From the NCBI GenBank assembly GCA_015698045.1, contig BLAL01000356.1, forward strand, positions 1,178,001 to 1,242,000: a DNA stretch of 64,000 nucleotides. The letters are read 5' to 3'. Shown here piece after piece: positions 27,777 through 40,410 of the stretch (positions are counted from its first letter, which is position 1; every line of letters begins with the position of its first letter). The notes under the pieces were generated by a model. The model had not been told where the DNA came from, ran no database searches, and saw nothing but the letters and a program-made list of their open reading frames with translations. Source of the stretch: Rhizophagus clarus. Taxonomy: Eukaryota > Glomeromycota > Glomeromycetes > Glomerales > Glomeraceae. Position numbers and translations under genes: made by a program.

Positions 27777-30700
27777 ATCGTTAATTCGTTAAAAAATCGT
27801 TGGTAAAGAAAATAAAAAATAACAAAAATTTAAATCTTGACATAAGCTATAAAAAAAAAACCATGCAAAAACTCAAATAATTGATAGATTTTTTTTTTTT
27901 TTTTTTTTGAAATAAAAAAAAAAGAGAGACAGATTCACTTTTTTTTTATTTGTACTTGTAGGAATATTTTAAGAAAGAATGGTGCCAGTTTGTGTTCATT
28001 TATTGCATATCAGCCTGCATACCATTTATGCCATTTATACAATTAAATTTATACTATTTCATATAGTGAAAAACTTATAAAGTAAATCACTCAATTTATA
28101 CTTTTCAAAAAAAAAAACAACTTTTCAAAAAAAAAAAAAAATTAACGAAGTGAACTAAAGGTTTTTTTTTTTTTTACCTTAACCTTTACGAAAAGTGAAA
28201 AGCGAAAAAGTAAAAAAAAAAAATGATTTACGAAATAAATCGAGGAATCATCACGTGGTAGTTTCACATTTTTGGTTAATCGATAATCAAACATAATCAA
28301 ACAAAAACACAAAGAATCTAAATATATTTTTATTAAAATTGTTACATCGGAAAATTTTAATTGTTAATACTGATTATTTATTATTTATAAAAATGAAAAT
28401 AAAAAGAGAGAATGCAGATTCAGATTATCATCTCCATCGATATTTTTTTTTCGGGTTTTGATTTGCCTGAAAATTGAACCAAATCAATGAGTTTTAGGAA
28501 AACTAACTTAAAAACAAAAAAAGACTAATTAAAAAATTAACAGAATGTCGATCATTTCGAATTCTGAAAGTGAATTCGTTATGTTAAAGAACCGAATTTT
28601 AAAGAAAAAGAGAGATCCTCATTTATTTCAACTGAGGGTTAATTGATTATTTAAAAAAAAAAATAGTTCATTTATTGTATTATTCGTATAGTCATAAAAT
28701 ATAGATTAGCAAATAAAGAAAACTTTTTTTTTTTTTTTTAATATATAAATGAATTTTTTTCACATAAATGCTGGTTGTAAAAACGTAAGGTATAAACGTA
28801 AGCATGCATAAGCATAACAATATGCATCACAACAATAAGAATAAGCATAAGCATAAGTGTAGATGACGGAAGTTATGCAACATGCAACGTGCCACAAGCC
28901 TTGAGATACAGTACTTTTCTTTAATAATTTCGTAATGGTATCTGGTATACTATTTTTCTCTAACAGCTAACCATTATATTAATTAAATAAAATATCGCTA
29001 GTTTTGAAGTGTAATAATCCCAATATTATTTTAAGACACAATAAACTCAAGAAAAGTTTTCAATAAAATTTGGATTGCATTTAGATCTTCCATTTCATTT
29101 AGTGTCGCCTGCCGTATATAGTTGTAAATCCAAATATCAAGTAATTATAATGGTTATAAATCAGAATTATCATCTTTCAGTTAACCACAATAGCATAGTA
29201 TTTACAACTTATGTTTATAATATTACAACACGCTTAGGTTGTAATTCGAATATAATAATTATTACTTACGGCACGCAAACTTAATTTCATTCTAGATTTA
29301 TTTTGGTTTAGCCGCTGATCAATTATGTACCGGTGACTTGTCCTTGATTGGTTTCAAATAGTCGATGATTTCCGTCGTGGTAATAGAAAAGAAAATCGGA
29401 AAAATCGGCTTCTGCGTGATCATCGGAAGTTATCAAGATGATTACCTTTACCTCGAATAAACAACATGTTCTATCTGGTGCAAAAACTGATCAATATATT
29501 TATTAGCATCAATCCATAGAAAATATGATCTTTGAATTGGCAGATATGAAATGATTACAATTTTGTAAAGGATTTAAATGTTAAATTTAAATTAAGAAAA
29601 TCCTGGAACATGATAGAGAAAATAATAATTTGTGTAATTAAATTTACTTTTATTATCATTCTTTGTTCGGAGCGTAGCAAAAGACGATTTACTGTACAAA
29701 TATGCAAAGTTTGTTTAAAGACCCAAACTCGAGTTGCACGGGACGCCGATCATTTACCGTAAAATGGCTCGAACCGGTTCCTTGGACTTTTATCTTTTAT
29801 TTATAGTAAAAAAAAAAAAGACAAAAAATGTATGTAAAATAATAAAGTATTTAAAAATATGTGATAAATGATGAAAAATCTATTTAAACCAAGAACTTCT
29901 TGCATGTAAACAAGCAGCACAAAATAATTTTTGCGCAATATTTCTTTACTGAACTACTGTACATATTAAAAAGATGTGTATAGTTGTATATTTATGCAAA
30001 TATTTTATAAACAGACTGAATTAAATATATTATTAATTACTAAAAATTGAAGGTTGTCCTGGTCTGAAAAAATAAAATCTTGTCAGTTTAATTGTTAATC
30101 CATCCGTTTTTACTGTTTTTGACGTTATTAAACATAAATAAAAAATTTCCTACACCTTTTATTAATTTTTTTTTAAAGAATATAGTAGTAGATATCCGAA
30201 AGTACTATATATATATGTGTATATATATAGAAAATTTAGACATTTCTGAGACCAGAAAACGGAACAAATTTATGAAGAAATATGGCTAATTGACAATGTT
30301 TAAGTACTTTGCGAAATTTTCAAGCTTTATAATTATAATCCCATAATTTTTTTCTTTTTTGGAAAATTTCAAGTGATTTGGTTAAAGATAGACAGACTTG
30401 TCTGTAAAAGGAAAAAGAGATTTCATATGTTTTACGATTTTAGACGGGATTTGTAAAATGTTTTATTTTATAAAAATATTTTAAATATTTAGGCAAAAAA
30501 GGTCCTGTCTTGAAGATTTCCAGTAAAATTTTATGCGATTTGCTACAAATTGAAAAACTTATCTATAAAAGAAATAAAGACTTCGATCTTATACTGCTCG
30601 ACAAAAAATCAATTTAAATAATTACGAAAAATATGACTAATTGGTAAGATCAATAGAAAAATTTGTGTAATATACAAAGATGACTTGCTGAATTTATGTA

Positions 30701-31840
30701 AGCCTTCTGAATCAATAAGGAATTAAAACGAAATTAGGCTGGGCAAATTTAATGAATTGTCATTAATTTTTTATTTTTACAGGTGGGTACCACTACCACA
30801 GATACAGTTATACATCAAAAAAGTCAAAATATGTATAAGAAAACTACTGTAAAAACTCTCGCCATGAGAGAGGACCCGGAGCGACCGGTAACCCTCGGCC
30901 CTTAAAATAAAAAACATCATTTATGTTTAGCCAAATCCACGTGACTTCGATGAGAAGACTTGCGATATAATTAAAAAAATAATTAGAGATATTCGCTATG
31001 TTCTCCAAACATAAAATAGAAAATAGAATTAACGTGACGCCAAAAAATTTAACATACGTGACCAGGGAAAATTGACGTTCGAGAATTTGACGAATCTTTA
31101 TCGGAAAATAAAACATTGAATGGTATAAAATTGATCAAAAAACAAGACAGATAATTTTTAAAACTCAATACAGCAATGGAAACATTAATGAATAGTAAAA
31201 GAAACAAGGAAGGTTTACCGATAGAAATGGAAAATTTTAGAAGAATGCTTAAACGCAAAGCAAAATGACGACTCAAAAATCATTACAAAGAGGAAAATGG
31301 TTTTTCGTGACGAAAGAAGAAACAACAATCGTCTTCCCGTGAAAAGTTCGGACATATATTTATGAAGAATTTTTTTAGTGCGAGAAACTCTATTTGTCAC
31401 ACGTTATTTGTCACCCATGATAAAGCCCTGCATTTGGACATATTTTTTGAAGTCCGGCCCGCCTTTAACTTAGGGTTAGGTCAATTTATTAAAATACTAT
31501 ACGTTCTCAATTAATCCACTTTATGAAATTTTGTATTATTGGATAATAGACTACGTTCCTAGTATATTTGTTGTTAAAAAACATGACTATAAAAACTAAC
31601 TACCGCATAATTATCGTAATTTTGCAAATATAAAAATTTAAAAAAAAACTATCTTAATTTCTCCAACTTATCCCTTCTCACCTTCTCTCTAATTGTATAT
31701 CTTGATGATTTTGCTTATTTTATGTGTATTAAATAATATTTGTATTGTAAGAATCAATAATCTCAAATTAATTTTATATCTATAATAAAAAAAAGTAATT
31801 TATATTTATACAAAAATATTGTAGTAGATTACAATAAACT
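27777..31840. other. AT-rich spacer with homopolymer runs
   Basis: The stretch holds poly(A)/poly(T) runs near 27890-27920, 28100-28220 and 28720-28740 and an ATAAGC-rich microsatellite at about 28780-28860. Overlapping hydrophobic open frames at 30844-31400 (-) have no recognisable domain and are not supported. No clear TATA box was seen upstream of the RNF213-like ATG. Confidence 0.5.
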
Positions 31841-31849
31841 TAAAATTGT

Positions 31850-32072
31850 TTGTTTTACATTAATTTTTCTAATTCCTTTTGAACAAACTTCATGCCCTTG
31901 TTCTGCAGATTTTTTAAACCAATAAATAAATCTTTTTCAACATAAAATTTCAACTTCATAAAACAACCTTCTGCTACGTAATCTTTATTAACCAATTTTT
32001 CAGAATATTCAAAAGCTAATTTCGTATTTTTCTGGTTCCGGATCAATTTTATTAAAATGGGCAATATCTCTT
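31850..32072 (-). pseudogene. Sel1-repeat relic, frameshifted
   Basis: The frame ending at 31855 reads a Sel1-like helix pair (KLAFEYSEKLVNKDYVA). Shifting one frame near 31930 gives YWFKKSAEQGHE, the typical closing Sel1 helix of this kinase family (compare YWYKKSAEQGD in the intact gene at 47.2-49.3 kb). It lies directly downstream of the kinase-dynein gene, so it is probably the remaining 3' end of the original kinase-Sel1 gene. Confidence 0.65.
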
Positions 32073-32139
32073 AAATATAAATTCTGTAATTTTGTAAGAA
32101 TAATTTTATAAGAATACGTGAAACATTTCTTTGGTGTTC

Positions 32140-35100
32140 TTACAAGTTATTTTTAACATGTGAAACGCGTTCATAATAAGCATTCTCCGCTTGAATCAAA
32201 ATTTCAGTACCTTCAACTGATACATCCAAAACGTTAATATCCTCCATGTTCTTATATGCTAGTTTAACTTCTCTCATTAAACTATCATTCGTATTTGCAG
32301 ATTCTTCTTGTTTTACCACTTTGTCTTCTCCTTCAGCAGTGGTAGTTTTAGGTTGTGACATAGCTTTAACAATTGTTTGAAGAAGTTGTTCATGTCGTTT
32401 TCTGAAACATTTTGTATAAGCAATACGATCTTGCAATTTGTTATGAGCAGGATTAATTTTAATCGGGATAAACCTGTCTGAACGTTTACGCATAAGTTCA
32501 CGAGCAATATTTTCAAAATCTATAGTATTTCCGTTCCAAGCCTTAAATACATCTTCAGTATCAGACATAATTTTTTCGAAATCTTCGTAATCCATACACA
32601 TTATTCTTTGATTACCCAAAACTTTGAGTAGCTGATCATTTAAGTCACGCGATATGGCTTCAACAAATGCGAGTGCTTTTTTGACTGGATATGATCTAAA
32701 ATTATGAAATTATAAATAAAAATTTCATAATTATGAAATAAATATAAATAAAACTTACGATCTTCTCAATCTCTTCAAATGTGTAAATATAATACCTAAC
32801 GATTCTCCTATCTTATTCAAATCGGGTGCAGAAAGAAGCTCATTGATAGGGAAATTCTTCATAAGTTGATTGTAACTAACAGCTAATATGATTGAAGAAT
32901 GTTGATTTGTGAGTATAACCCTCTAACAAGAAATCGGTGATGATATAAGTCAATGTACCTCTTTCTTTTGATTTCTTCAAATCAGTGTCTGTAGTAAATG
33001 ATACCGTTACATGATAACGTTTAGCATGTCGTAAAATGTTTAATGTTAATCCTTAAAATAATAATAACAACAATAATACTGTAAATATTTAATATCGAAA
33101 TAAAGATGCCTCTTTTTTAAAAGGAAAAAAAAAAATTCAAACCGATATAATCGCCTTGTAACTGTTGATCAATCCATTTCAAAGCTTTTTCCATGCCTAA
33201 CCAGAAATTAATTTCTTGAATGGTCGTGCCGCTTTCCGGATCATGTGACAGATTGGTAACCTTTTTAATTGCTTTAATCCAACAGTTCACATCTTCTTGA
33301 AGTTTATTTATAAAAGATGAATCTGAGAGAAGATGTTGATCTTCAATCATGTCAACGGTTATAGGCTTTCCTTTTTTCTTATACTGTTTATTAAATTGAT
33401 TAGAAAAATCCACAGATCAAAAAATACGTGTATTATTCAATTACTGAAAAGATTATTTACCTCCTCCACAGTTTTTTGAACTATAGGATGTATATTAAGT
33501 GATATTTCTGGTATTTCGCCATTTCTTTGTAAATGAAGTGAAAATTCTGATTCGGTAATTTCCTTTTTTTTTATACCTAAAAAAAAAAAAAAAAAATATT
33601 TAGTACGAGGATATATATTATTAAAAATTTATTAATATTAGATTACACATACTTAAATCATTTTCTTGTTTATTTGTTGATATCGTAGGTTGACTAGGTT
33701 CTATTATTTCTTTTGTATTCGGTTTATCAAAATCTTGAATAATTCGAGACAATTCACCACTTGATGATTCCTCAACGCTATCTAAAGCTATATCTTTATT
33801 CGTCATTTGATCAGCTTTCTCATCAATATTTTCGTTTTGCTGATGAATCATTTCTTTCTCATCAATATCTTGAATAATACAAGATAATTCACCATTTGAT
33901 AATCCTTCGACGCTATTTAAGGCTATATCTTTATTTATCATTTGATCAGCTTTCTTATCAATATTTTCGTTTTGTTGATAAATCATTTTTTTCATACTCA
34001 ATTCATCAAAACCTTGAATAATACGAGATAATTCACCATTTGATGATTCTTCAACGTTATTTAAAGCTATATCTTTATTTGTCATTTTATCAGCTTTCTC
34101 ATTAATATTTTCGTTTTGTTGATAAATCATTTCTTTCGTACTCAATTCATCAAAATCTTGAATAATACGAGATAATTCACCATCTGATGATTCTTCAACG
34201 CTATTTAAAGCTATATCTTTATTTGTCATTTTATCAGCTTTCTCATTAATGTTTTCGTTTTGTTGATAAATCATTTTTTTCGTACTCAATTCATCAAAAT
34301 CTTGAATAATTCGAGACAATTCACCATTTGATGATTCTTCAACGTTATTTAAAGCTATACTTTTATTTGTCATTTGATCAGTTTTTTCATCAACAATTTC
34401 ATTTTGTTGATAAATTATTATAGTATTTAATCTTTCAACAACTTCATAGATAGATGGCCGAATATCTGGGTTGTCATCCCAACATTCTATAAAAAAAAAA
34501 AAAAAATTTAATTATTCACAAATAATGTTGTAATTGTAATTGAAATTTTAAAGTTAAACTACCATTATAAAGTTTAGAATATTCAGTGGGAGTATTGGGA
34601 ACAGGTGTTTCTCTTTGACCTTGCACAATTTGAAAAGCTAAACTACAATCATATGACTCTCCTTCTACATAAAAAGGTGGTCGACCACTTGATATCTCCC
34701 ATAAAAGCACTCCTACACTGTATATATCACTCTTCTTATTTAAAGTGTATGATCTATTACTGAACTTTTTTGGATCCATATAAGGAACTACACTAAATAA
34801 ATCTTTATTATTTTTAGTTGATGCTTCAATCCTCTTTGATAATCCAAAATCTGCTAATTTAATAATATTTTGGTTGACTAGCACATTATTAGAATGCTAT
34901 AATAAGAAAATAAAATATACTGTAAATCATAAGTTTGATACATCGATAAATTTATCAAATAATAAATTACCAAATCACGATGTATTATATCTTCATCATG
35001 CAAGCATAATACAGCACTAGCCAACTGGTACGCAAGTTTATATTTGTCTTCCCAAGTAAGTTTCTCAAAATTTTCTTCTAAATAATTGCTAAGAGAACCG

Positions 35101-35611
35101 CCGTCAGCATACTCCGTCACTAAAAGATATTTCTTAATGCTGTCGCTTTGATTCTCTGAAAAAAAAAAAAGAATTTATTATTTTAAATTGGTTGAAATAA
35201 AACAATAAATATCATTTACTAAATATATAATTTATTTACCTTGATCTGAAATAGTAACCCCATAAAAGCTAATAATGTTGGTATGGAAAGTAACTTCACG
35301 TTGGAGTTCAATCTAGATAAATTATACATAGATAAATTTATAAATTGAAATAACGTATAAATGATTTATAATATGCATCATTTAATTACCTCACGAATAA
35401 GCTCTTTAATGGCACCTTTCTCAATATTAAGTAGAGATTTTAACGTAACATATGGATATGAATTTTTCCATTTCGCACGATAAACTTTTCCGAAACCATA
35501 GTCAGTACCGATTTCTTGAATATTTTTAAAATGTTGATACTCGTAATATTTAATATGTTTTTTAGAAATAGCCTCTTCAATCCACTTAAGCCATTCGTTT
35601 ATTTTAGTCAT
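32140..35611 (-). CDS. Chimeric protein kinase - dynein heavy chain tail
   Basis: Ten exons join in phase: 35611-35390, 35312-35240, 35155-34971, 34896-34563, 34486-33653, 33576-33461, 33383-33143, 33051-32959, 32882-32759 and 32695 to the TAA at 32140 (a GTAAGA donor at 32143 could extend it). The product has 925 residues. Residues 1 to about 270 are a kinase with a glycine loop ([10 protein letters not shown]), the lysine of VTLK, HRDL (157-160) and DFG (176-178). Residues about 290-540 are five 48-residue repeats. Residues about 550-925 match the cytoplasmic dynein heavy-chain N-terminal tail (DHC_N1), including [12 protein letters not shown] and [10 protein letters not shown], and lack linker, motor and microtubule-binding parts. 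Exons 3 and 4 have the same lengths (185 and 334 bp) as the neighbouring kinase gene. In that family Sel1 repeats normally follow the kinase; here dynein sequence takes their place. Transcription across the join is inferred. Confidence 0.72.
33665..34373 (-). repeat. 144-bp tandem repeat in kinase-dynein exon 5
   Basis: Five units encode 48-residue (one 45) modules beginning [15 protein letters not shown] and containing [14 protein letters not shown] and [14 protein letters not shown]. They sit between the kinase domain and the dynein tail. The first units are close to identical, so expansion is recent. The intact kinase-Sel1 gene has only one comparable segment (SQIIHNFNK). Confidence 0.9.
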
Positions 35612-35690
35612 TCTGTATGTATGTGTTTGGCAGGTTAGGCCTATCAAGTTTAATACAAAAAAAATGGAAAAAAATGGAAAATTTATGAAT

Positions 35691-35697
35691 ATTTATA
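35691..35697 (-). promoter_or_regulatory. TATA box of kinase-dynein gene
   Basis: TATAAAT on the minus strand lies about 80 bp upstream of the ATG at 35611, the same arrangement as in four other genes of the window. Confidence 0.55.
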
Positions 35698-35699
35698 AA

Positions 35700-37260
35700 C
35701 CCATTATTTCTAAATATGGCTCGTTCAAATTTAGACAAGACAATCAGGATTTGAATCACACAAAACAGCCTCTTAACCATATGTTTTTCCTTATCGATAG
35801 TTTTTATGAATGATGTTTGCTTAAAAAGGATAAGCCAAAAAGTTTAAAAATTGTACGCCGGATTTTAGTCTCCGTGATTATTTCAGATGATCAATGATTC
35901 AATGATATCTACGGTTCTTTTCAGAAATCAACTTTTCATACCCCTTATCAATATCCTTTTAATCCTTTCCCCTGATTAATCCATTTCCGGAGTCAAGATT
36001 CTACAAAGAAGTGTAACAGGTAATATCAATCGTTTCTTTCAAAAAAAAAAATGGTAAATTGTTTAGCAAAATAAATCTTACTACTTTAAAATCTTACTAA
36101 AAATAAAGAAAACGTGAGTTAGTATCGTTTCTTTCAAAAAAAAAGGAAATCTTGCCAACATACAAAACTAACTTTCAAATCGAGATTAATTTACTGAAAT
36201 TATAAATCCTGTAAATTGAAAATTACAATAGGTAATAAATTCTAAATATATTACTTCAGACTAACTTCAAATAAATTATTCCTTTGAAAAGATTGAAAGT
36301 GAACTTTTTTTTAATAGAATAAAAAATTTCTTTTTTATCGTTTGACTTATAATAAGATATGCATTATTTTTTTTCTTCAAAGAAATTATTTTTTTTTTCA
36401 CATTTTTATTTTCAAATCATTGATAGTACTTTTTTCACATATATTTAATATTAGTATTTTCAAAATATTTATAACAGATAAATATATTATATAATAAGTT
36501 TACAACTTCAACTTCCAAGTATTATAAACTGCTTGGAATCATGATAAGGAATTTTTGTAACCATGAAATTATTATATGGAAAGAAATTTAATCTTATTAT
36601 AATAGCTTACTCAACCCATAATTCCAACATTTGCAATAAAAACATTTATTGCCTCACGATTCCAGAAATCATCAATATAATAAAATGACTTGCTTTTGTT
36701 TCATATTCCTCAATAAATTTATGCAATCATTATATAAACGATTATATAAACTAATAAACGTAGAGGCTTTTTACTCCAATTAGTAAAAAAAGATTCTTTA
36801 TTAAATCATTAATAGTTACATTACGAACTATTTAATTTTTCCTCTGTTCGTCGATTTTTTAATTTCAAAATCATCAAGAAAGAAATTCTGGGACATGATA
36901 CGATTTTACTTAATAATTTAAATATTTTATGTGTTTATTTTTGATGTTGACTTAATTTAACTTCCTCCCTCAATTTAAAAAAAAAAAACATGCTTTTGTC
37001 GTATAAGTAAAACTTACAATTTTTTTCATCCGATTTATAAATAGGATGAAAAATATCCGGTTTGTGCCGCAATCCAGATTTATTTATTTTACTCTTTTTT
37101 CATTTAAAACGCGTAAGAACTGTGATAACTATTACATCACGGTGACTAGTCATATTTTTGACCACTCATAACTCATTATAGCTCATGTACTTCTTTTTAA
37201 ATGTCCGAAATGGACCGAAATGGAAATAATAGTGTATCACGACCATATAGTATATATACA
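35700..37260. other. Divergent intergenic spacer
   Basis: AT-rich spacer between the leftward kinase-dynein gene and the rightward orphan gene. No gene or clear repeat family is visible. Poly(T) runs occur at 36300-36420. Confidence 0.5.
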
Positions 37261-37264
37261 ACGC

Positions 37265-37276
37265 GATATAAAATAT
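37265..37276 (+). promoter_or_regulatory. TATA box of the 261-residue orphan gene
   Basis: GATATAAAATAT sits about 85 bp before the ATG at 37354. A CGAAATGGA word is repeated just upstream at 37207-37230. Confidence 0.55.
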
Positions 37277-37353
37277 ATACAGATTACAGACTACTTCTTG
37301 ACTTCTCAGTTTTCACACATTTTCTTTTGACGATCCAGCTTTTTTTTTAACAA

Positions 37354-38139
37354 ATGAACGACCAACCTGATGGACTTTCTAACTTTTTAAACGAATATAC
37401 TAGAAAACATGGAAATATTGTTACTATTGATGAAGATAAATATTTTTATGGTAATCAAGAGCAAGGTTCCAGTAAAAAAAATGAAGCTAATGGATTGAGA
37501 AAATATGTAATTCCTACCAGTGATCCTAGAAAATATGGTCTTACTGGCAACCACTCTATAAGTTATGGAACTCCTGGAAGTGTTCGTGACATATCTATAA
37601 AATATGAAACTCTTGTCAATAGTCCTTTAATCTCTAAAACTCCTGTAAATAGCTCTAGAAATTATAAAGCTTCTGATAAATTTTTTTACAATAATCAACA
37701 TGAAAATGAAGGCAATTCTTATCATAGTATTTCTGGTCCAAAACATATGTTCCCTAAAAGAAATAGTTCTGAAAACATGTATTTGGAAATTTCTGATTAT
37801 ATACTTATTGATCCTAAATACGAACCTCCGAGGATTTTTGAAGATATCGATGATCAATTTAATAATTTTTTAGCTCAGCGTGATAGATTAACTTTTACAA
37901 ATAAAATGGCAGGCATTAATGAACCTTTTGTAGATATTGGTAGGCAAATTAACCACTTCTTAATTCTGCGTGATAAGTTTGTTGCTATGAAAGATCAAGC
38001 AATTATAGATAATACAGAGGAAGAGTATATTAAAGATAAAGTATACCTTTTAGCACAACAAGTCTATGCTAAAATTCTTGCAAAAAATAGAAATCAAAGC
38101 TGCAAAAGAAAGAATAAGTATTATAAGAAAAAGAAATAA
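37354..38139 (+). CDS. Intronless orphan protein, 261 residues
   Basis: I do not recognise this protein. It is a continuous open frame, long for such AT-rich DNA, with a TATA box in the usual position. The N-terminal half is polar, rich in asparagine, serine and tyrosine, and probably disordered. The C-terminal half contains two related segments, DDQFNNFLAQRDRL and GRQINHFLILRDKF, which suggest an internal duplication of a short helix, then a helix ending in a very basic tail (CKRKNKYYKKKK). It has no signal peptide or membrane segment. The basic tail could serve nuclear targeting or nucleic acid binding; this is inference. No introns, unlike most neighbours. Confidence 0.7.
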   Translation: MNDQPDGLSNFLNEYTRKHGNIVTIDEDKYFYGNQEQGSSKKNEANGLRKYVIPTSDPRKYGLTGNHSISYGTPGSVRDISIKYETLVNSPLISKTPVNSSRNYKASDKFFYNNQHENEGNSYHSISGPKHMFPKRNSSENMYLEISDYILIDPKYEPPRIFEDIDDQFNNFLAQRDRLTFTNKMAGINEPFVDIGRQINHFLILRDKFVAMKDQAIIDNTEEEYIKDKVYLLAQQVYAKILAKNRNQSCKRKNKYYKKKK

Positions 38140-38984
38140 AAGTAAAATAGGAATCTTGTTTTGTCTCGCAATTGACTTGTTTTAGTGCAAACAATATTAA
38201 TTTCTATATAGTAGCTTTAACAATATAAAATTCTTTTATTATACTGTAAAATAAAAGTTTATACCCACAATATTTAAAGTGTTATGCGTTAATAAATATT
38301 TATAAGATCTCAGAGTTTTCGATTGAATTCGTATATATAAGTTTGTACCATAATAAGAAATTAGTAATTTACGTTATTATGTGAGTACTTATTTTTAGGG
38401 CTTTGCGATATTATCAATGTAAATCATAAATACTCGTTTTTTCCCTTTTTTTTTGCAAAAACGAAAAAAAAATGTCAAAATTAAATAGTGATATTCTTTA
38501 TTACTTTTTTCAAGATTTAACTGATTTAATTAATGTCAAAAGATTCTTTGTTTATTAGTTAAATTTTTGATGTGAAGTTATGATTCCAATTTCATGAAGT
38601 AATCCTTATAAATATGCTCATAAAAATTATCAGATAATTCAATTGCGAATACATTTCCAAAGGCAAAATCTTTCATATAATAATGTTCATATGATTTTTC
38701 TAGATAATATACAATTGAAAGAAGAAAAATATAAACTTATTATTAGTGAATGTTCATTTATAAATTCTTTAAGTGTGAATATGAATAAATATTTCTCTTA
38801 CATTTTTATATTAATTAGATTGTAATATAAAAGATCAAAATTTTTTACCATGATTTGGCACAAATATACGGATCAAAAAGAAAATAATTTACATAAAAAT
38901 TTATAAAGTTGAGCATGATGATGAACTTGCTGGGTTCACAGAGTTAATTGAAGTGCAAAAACAAATTAAATACATATATATATG

Positions 38985-39358
38985 TTGTGCGTCAAATGTC
39001 GATTTGCGTCAGATACCAATTTCGAATTTTTAAATAAGAATATTATCACGAATATGAATTCGTTTATGCCGAAAATTTAAAATTATATGTTTACAAAGAT
39101 TAGGAACAAGTTTACTTAGGCATCTAAGATACATTGAGACTAAAAAATTTAATGTTTATTATAGCATAAAAGATTGTTTAAAATATATAATTTATTATGA
39201 TTCATATAATATTTTCAGGATGTGTGTAATTTATCATGACGTGCAAGTTCACATATGGTACTGGAGGCAACTTATTAGCAAAAAAAAAGTTTTTCTTATA
39301 GATGTTTACATCTGACGCGCGTCAGTTGTCATCTGACGCAAATCGATAGATGACGCAT
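38985..39358. mobile_element. Small inverted-repeat element (TGACGC termini)
   Basis: The left end (38985-39017) and right end (39326-39358) are imperfect reverse complements sharing ATCTGACGCAAATCGA and TGACGCA. The right end has an additional CATCTGACGCGCGTCAG copy just inside. The interior is AT-rich without a gene. The size (about 370 bp) and termini fit a MITE; no clear target duplication was seen. Confidence 0.5.
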
Positions 39359-39589
39359 GAAAATGGTGGATGCAATGAAATTGTTCAGACTTTAGGAAAA
39401 CAAAAAATTCATATTTTTCTAGATGTAAATGTACATACAACATTTCTATATTTTTTCTTTTCAAAATTAATTAAGCCATTTGTAGTTTATCTTCATACAT
39501 ATTTTAGAGGTTTTTATATAATCAATCAATCCACTAATATTGTCCAAATATAAAATATGTTACAGTGATTTTGAATATGGAAGAATTGG

Positions 39590-39912
39590 AAAATATTTTG
39601 TGGACGGAATTTTCCGAAAATATGGCCGAATCCAAAAGTCCGAAATCACGAGACGAAATTCCAGCTGAAATTTAAGAGCATCCAGAAGGAAAACCAAGAA
39701 GATAAATTGCGAAAAAAAATCCATTTTATTTTTACCCTTCCTTTATTTTATTTATCAAACTTTTTTTCTCCACACAAGAAATTAATGAATTTTGTGTTAT
39801 ACTATTGTTACACAAAATTCATAATGCGGGTCAAAAATTATAGTGCTGGCCAGATAATTTCGGCCTGAGCTGAAATTTTCGGCCAGAGTTTCGGCTTCAT
39901 GGACAATTTCTG
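39590..39912. repeat. Core-and-arms repeat, TTTCGGCC type
   Basis: The core at 39821-39852 (ATAATGCGGGTC, then ATTATAGTGCTGGCC) recurs at 50361-50390 in a different setting. On both sides are arms made of one reiterated word group: left GGCCGAA, TCCGAAATC and AGCTGAAATTT; right TTTCGGCC, AGCTGAAATTT and GTTTCGGC. Arm words match across the core although the two genomic copies of the core have quite different arms. Confidence 0.55.
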
Positions 39913-40007
39913 AGATTTTTTTGATAATAAATTATGTTTAATATAATATAATTGATCATTGAATATTCCGACAACAAAAAAAAATTTTTAATTTTATATA
40001 TAAGTTC

Positions 40008-40125
40008 AATCCAGATTCCGCGGACTATCTGACCCGGATTTGTACCCGGATCAATCCGGATAAAATCCGGATATTTTTTTGTGTAACCCGGATGACGGTT
40101 TTCATCCGGATCGAAGCACTAGCTT
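40008..40125. repeat. ATCCGGA word-repeat cluster
   Basis: Many copies of CCGGAT or ATCCGG in both orientations are packed within about 115 bp. The composition differs sharply from its flanks. It resembles an arm of the core-and-arms repeats, but no core is next to it. Confidence 0.5.
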
Positions 40126-40410
40126 CAACTCAAATTTGTAAACGCATCAATATATCAAGCACGTAACACAGTAGCACATGCATTGTATGCATCAGCTCAT
40201 AGGATCTTGCGTAGAATTATATAGTCATTCGCTTCGCTCCGGACTAATTATCCTTTACCCCAGCCAATCGAGTTACATAGTTATTAACATATTATATCTA
40301 ACATTTTTAAATTAACACAATAGTTTAAACAAAGAAAAAGTAATTTATTGTATAGTATTAAAGTACACGGTATTTTTAAAATATTTTAATATTGTAAGAA
40401 TAAGATGATA

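Noticed and set aside
25869..27792. Several open frames on the opposite strand of the acidic repeats
   Set aside because: They mirror the repetitive codons of exon 1 and have no independent support.
29700..29800. Possible tRNA-like motif (GGTTCGAGCC on the minus strand)
   Set aside because: Flanks are AT-rich and cannot form acceptor or anticodon stems.
30844..31400. Overlapping hydrophobic open frames (-)
   Set aside because: They overlap in different frames, show only AT-driven hydrophobicity, and lack start context and homology.
32880..32960. In-frame stop between dynein exons taken as a disabling mutation
   Set aside because: The stretch has a GTACAT donor and an ATATTAG acceptor; removing it restores the dynein alignment exactly, so it is an intron.
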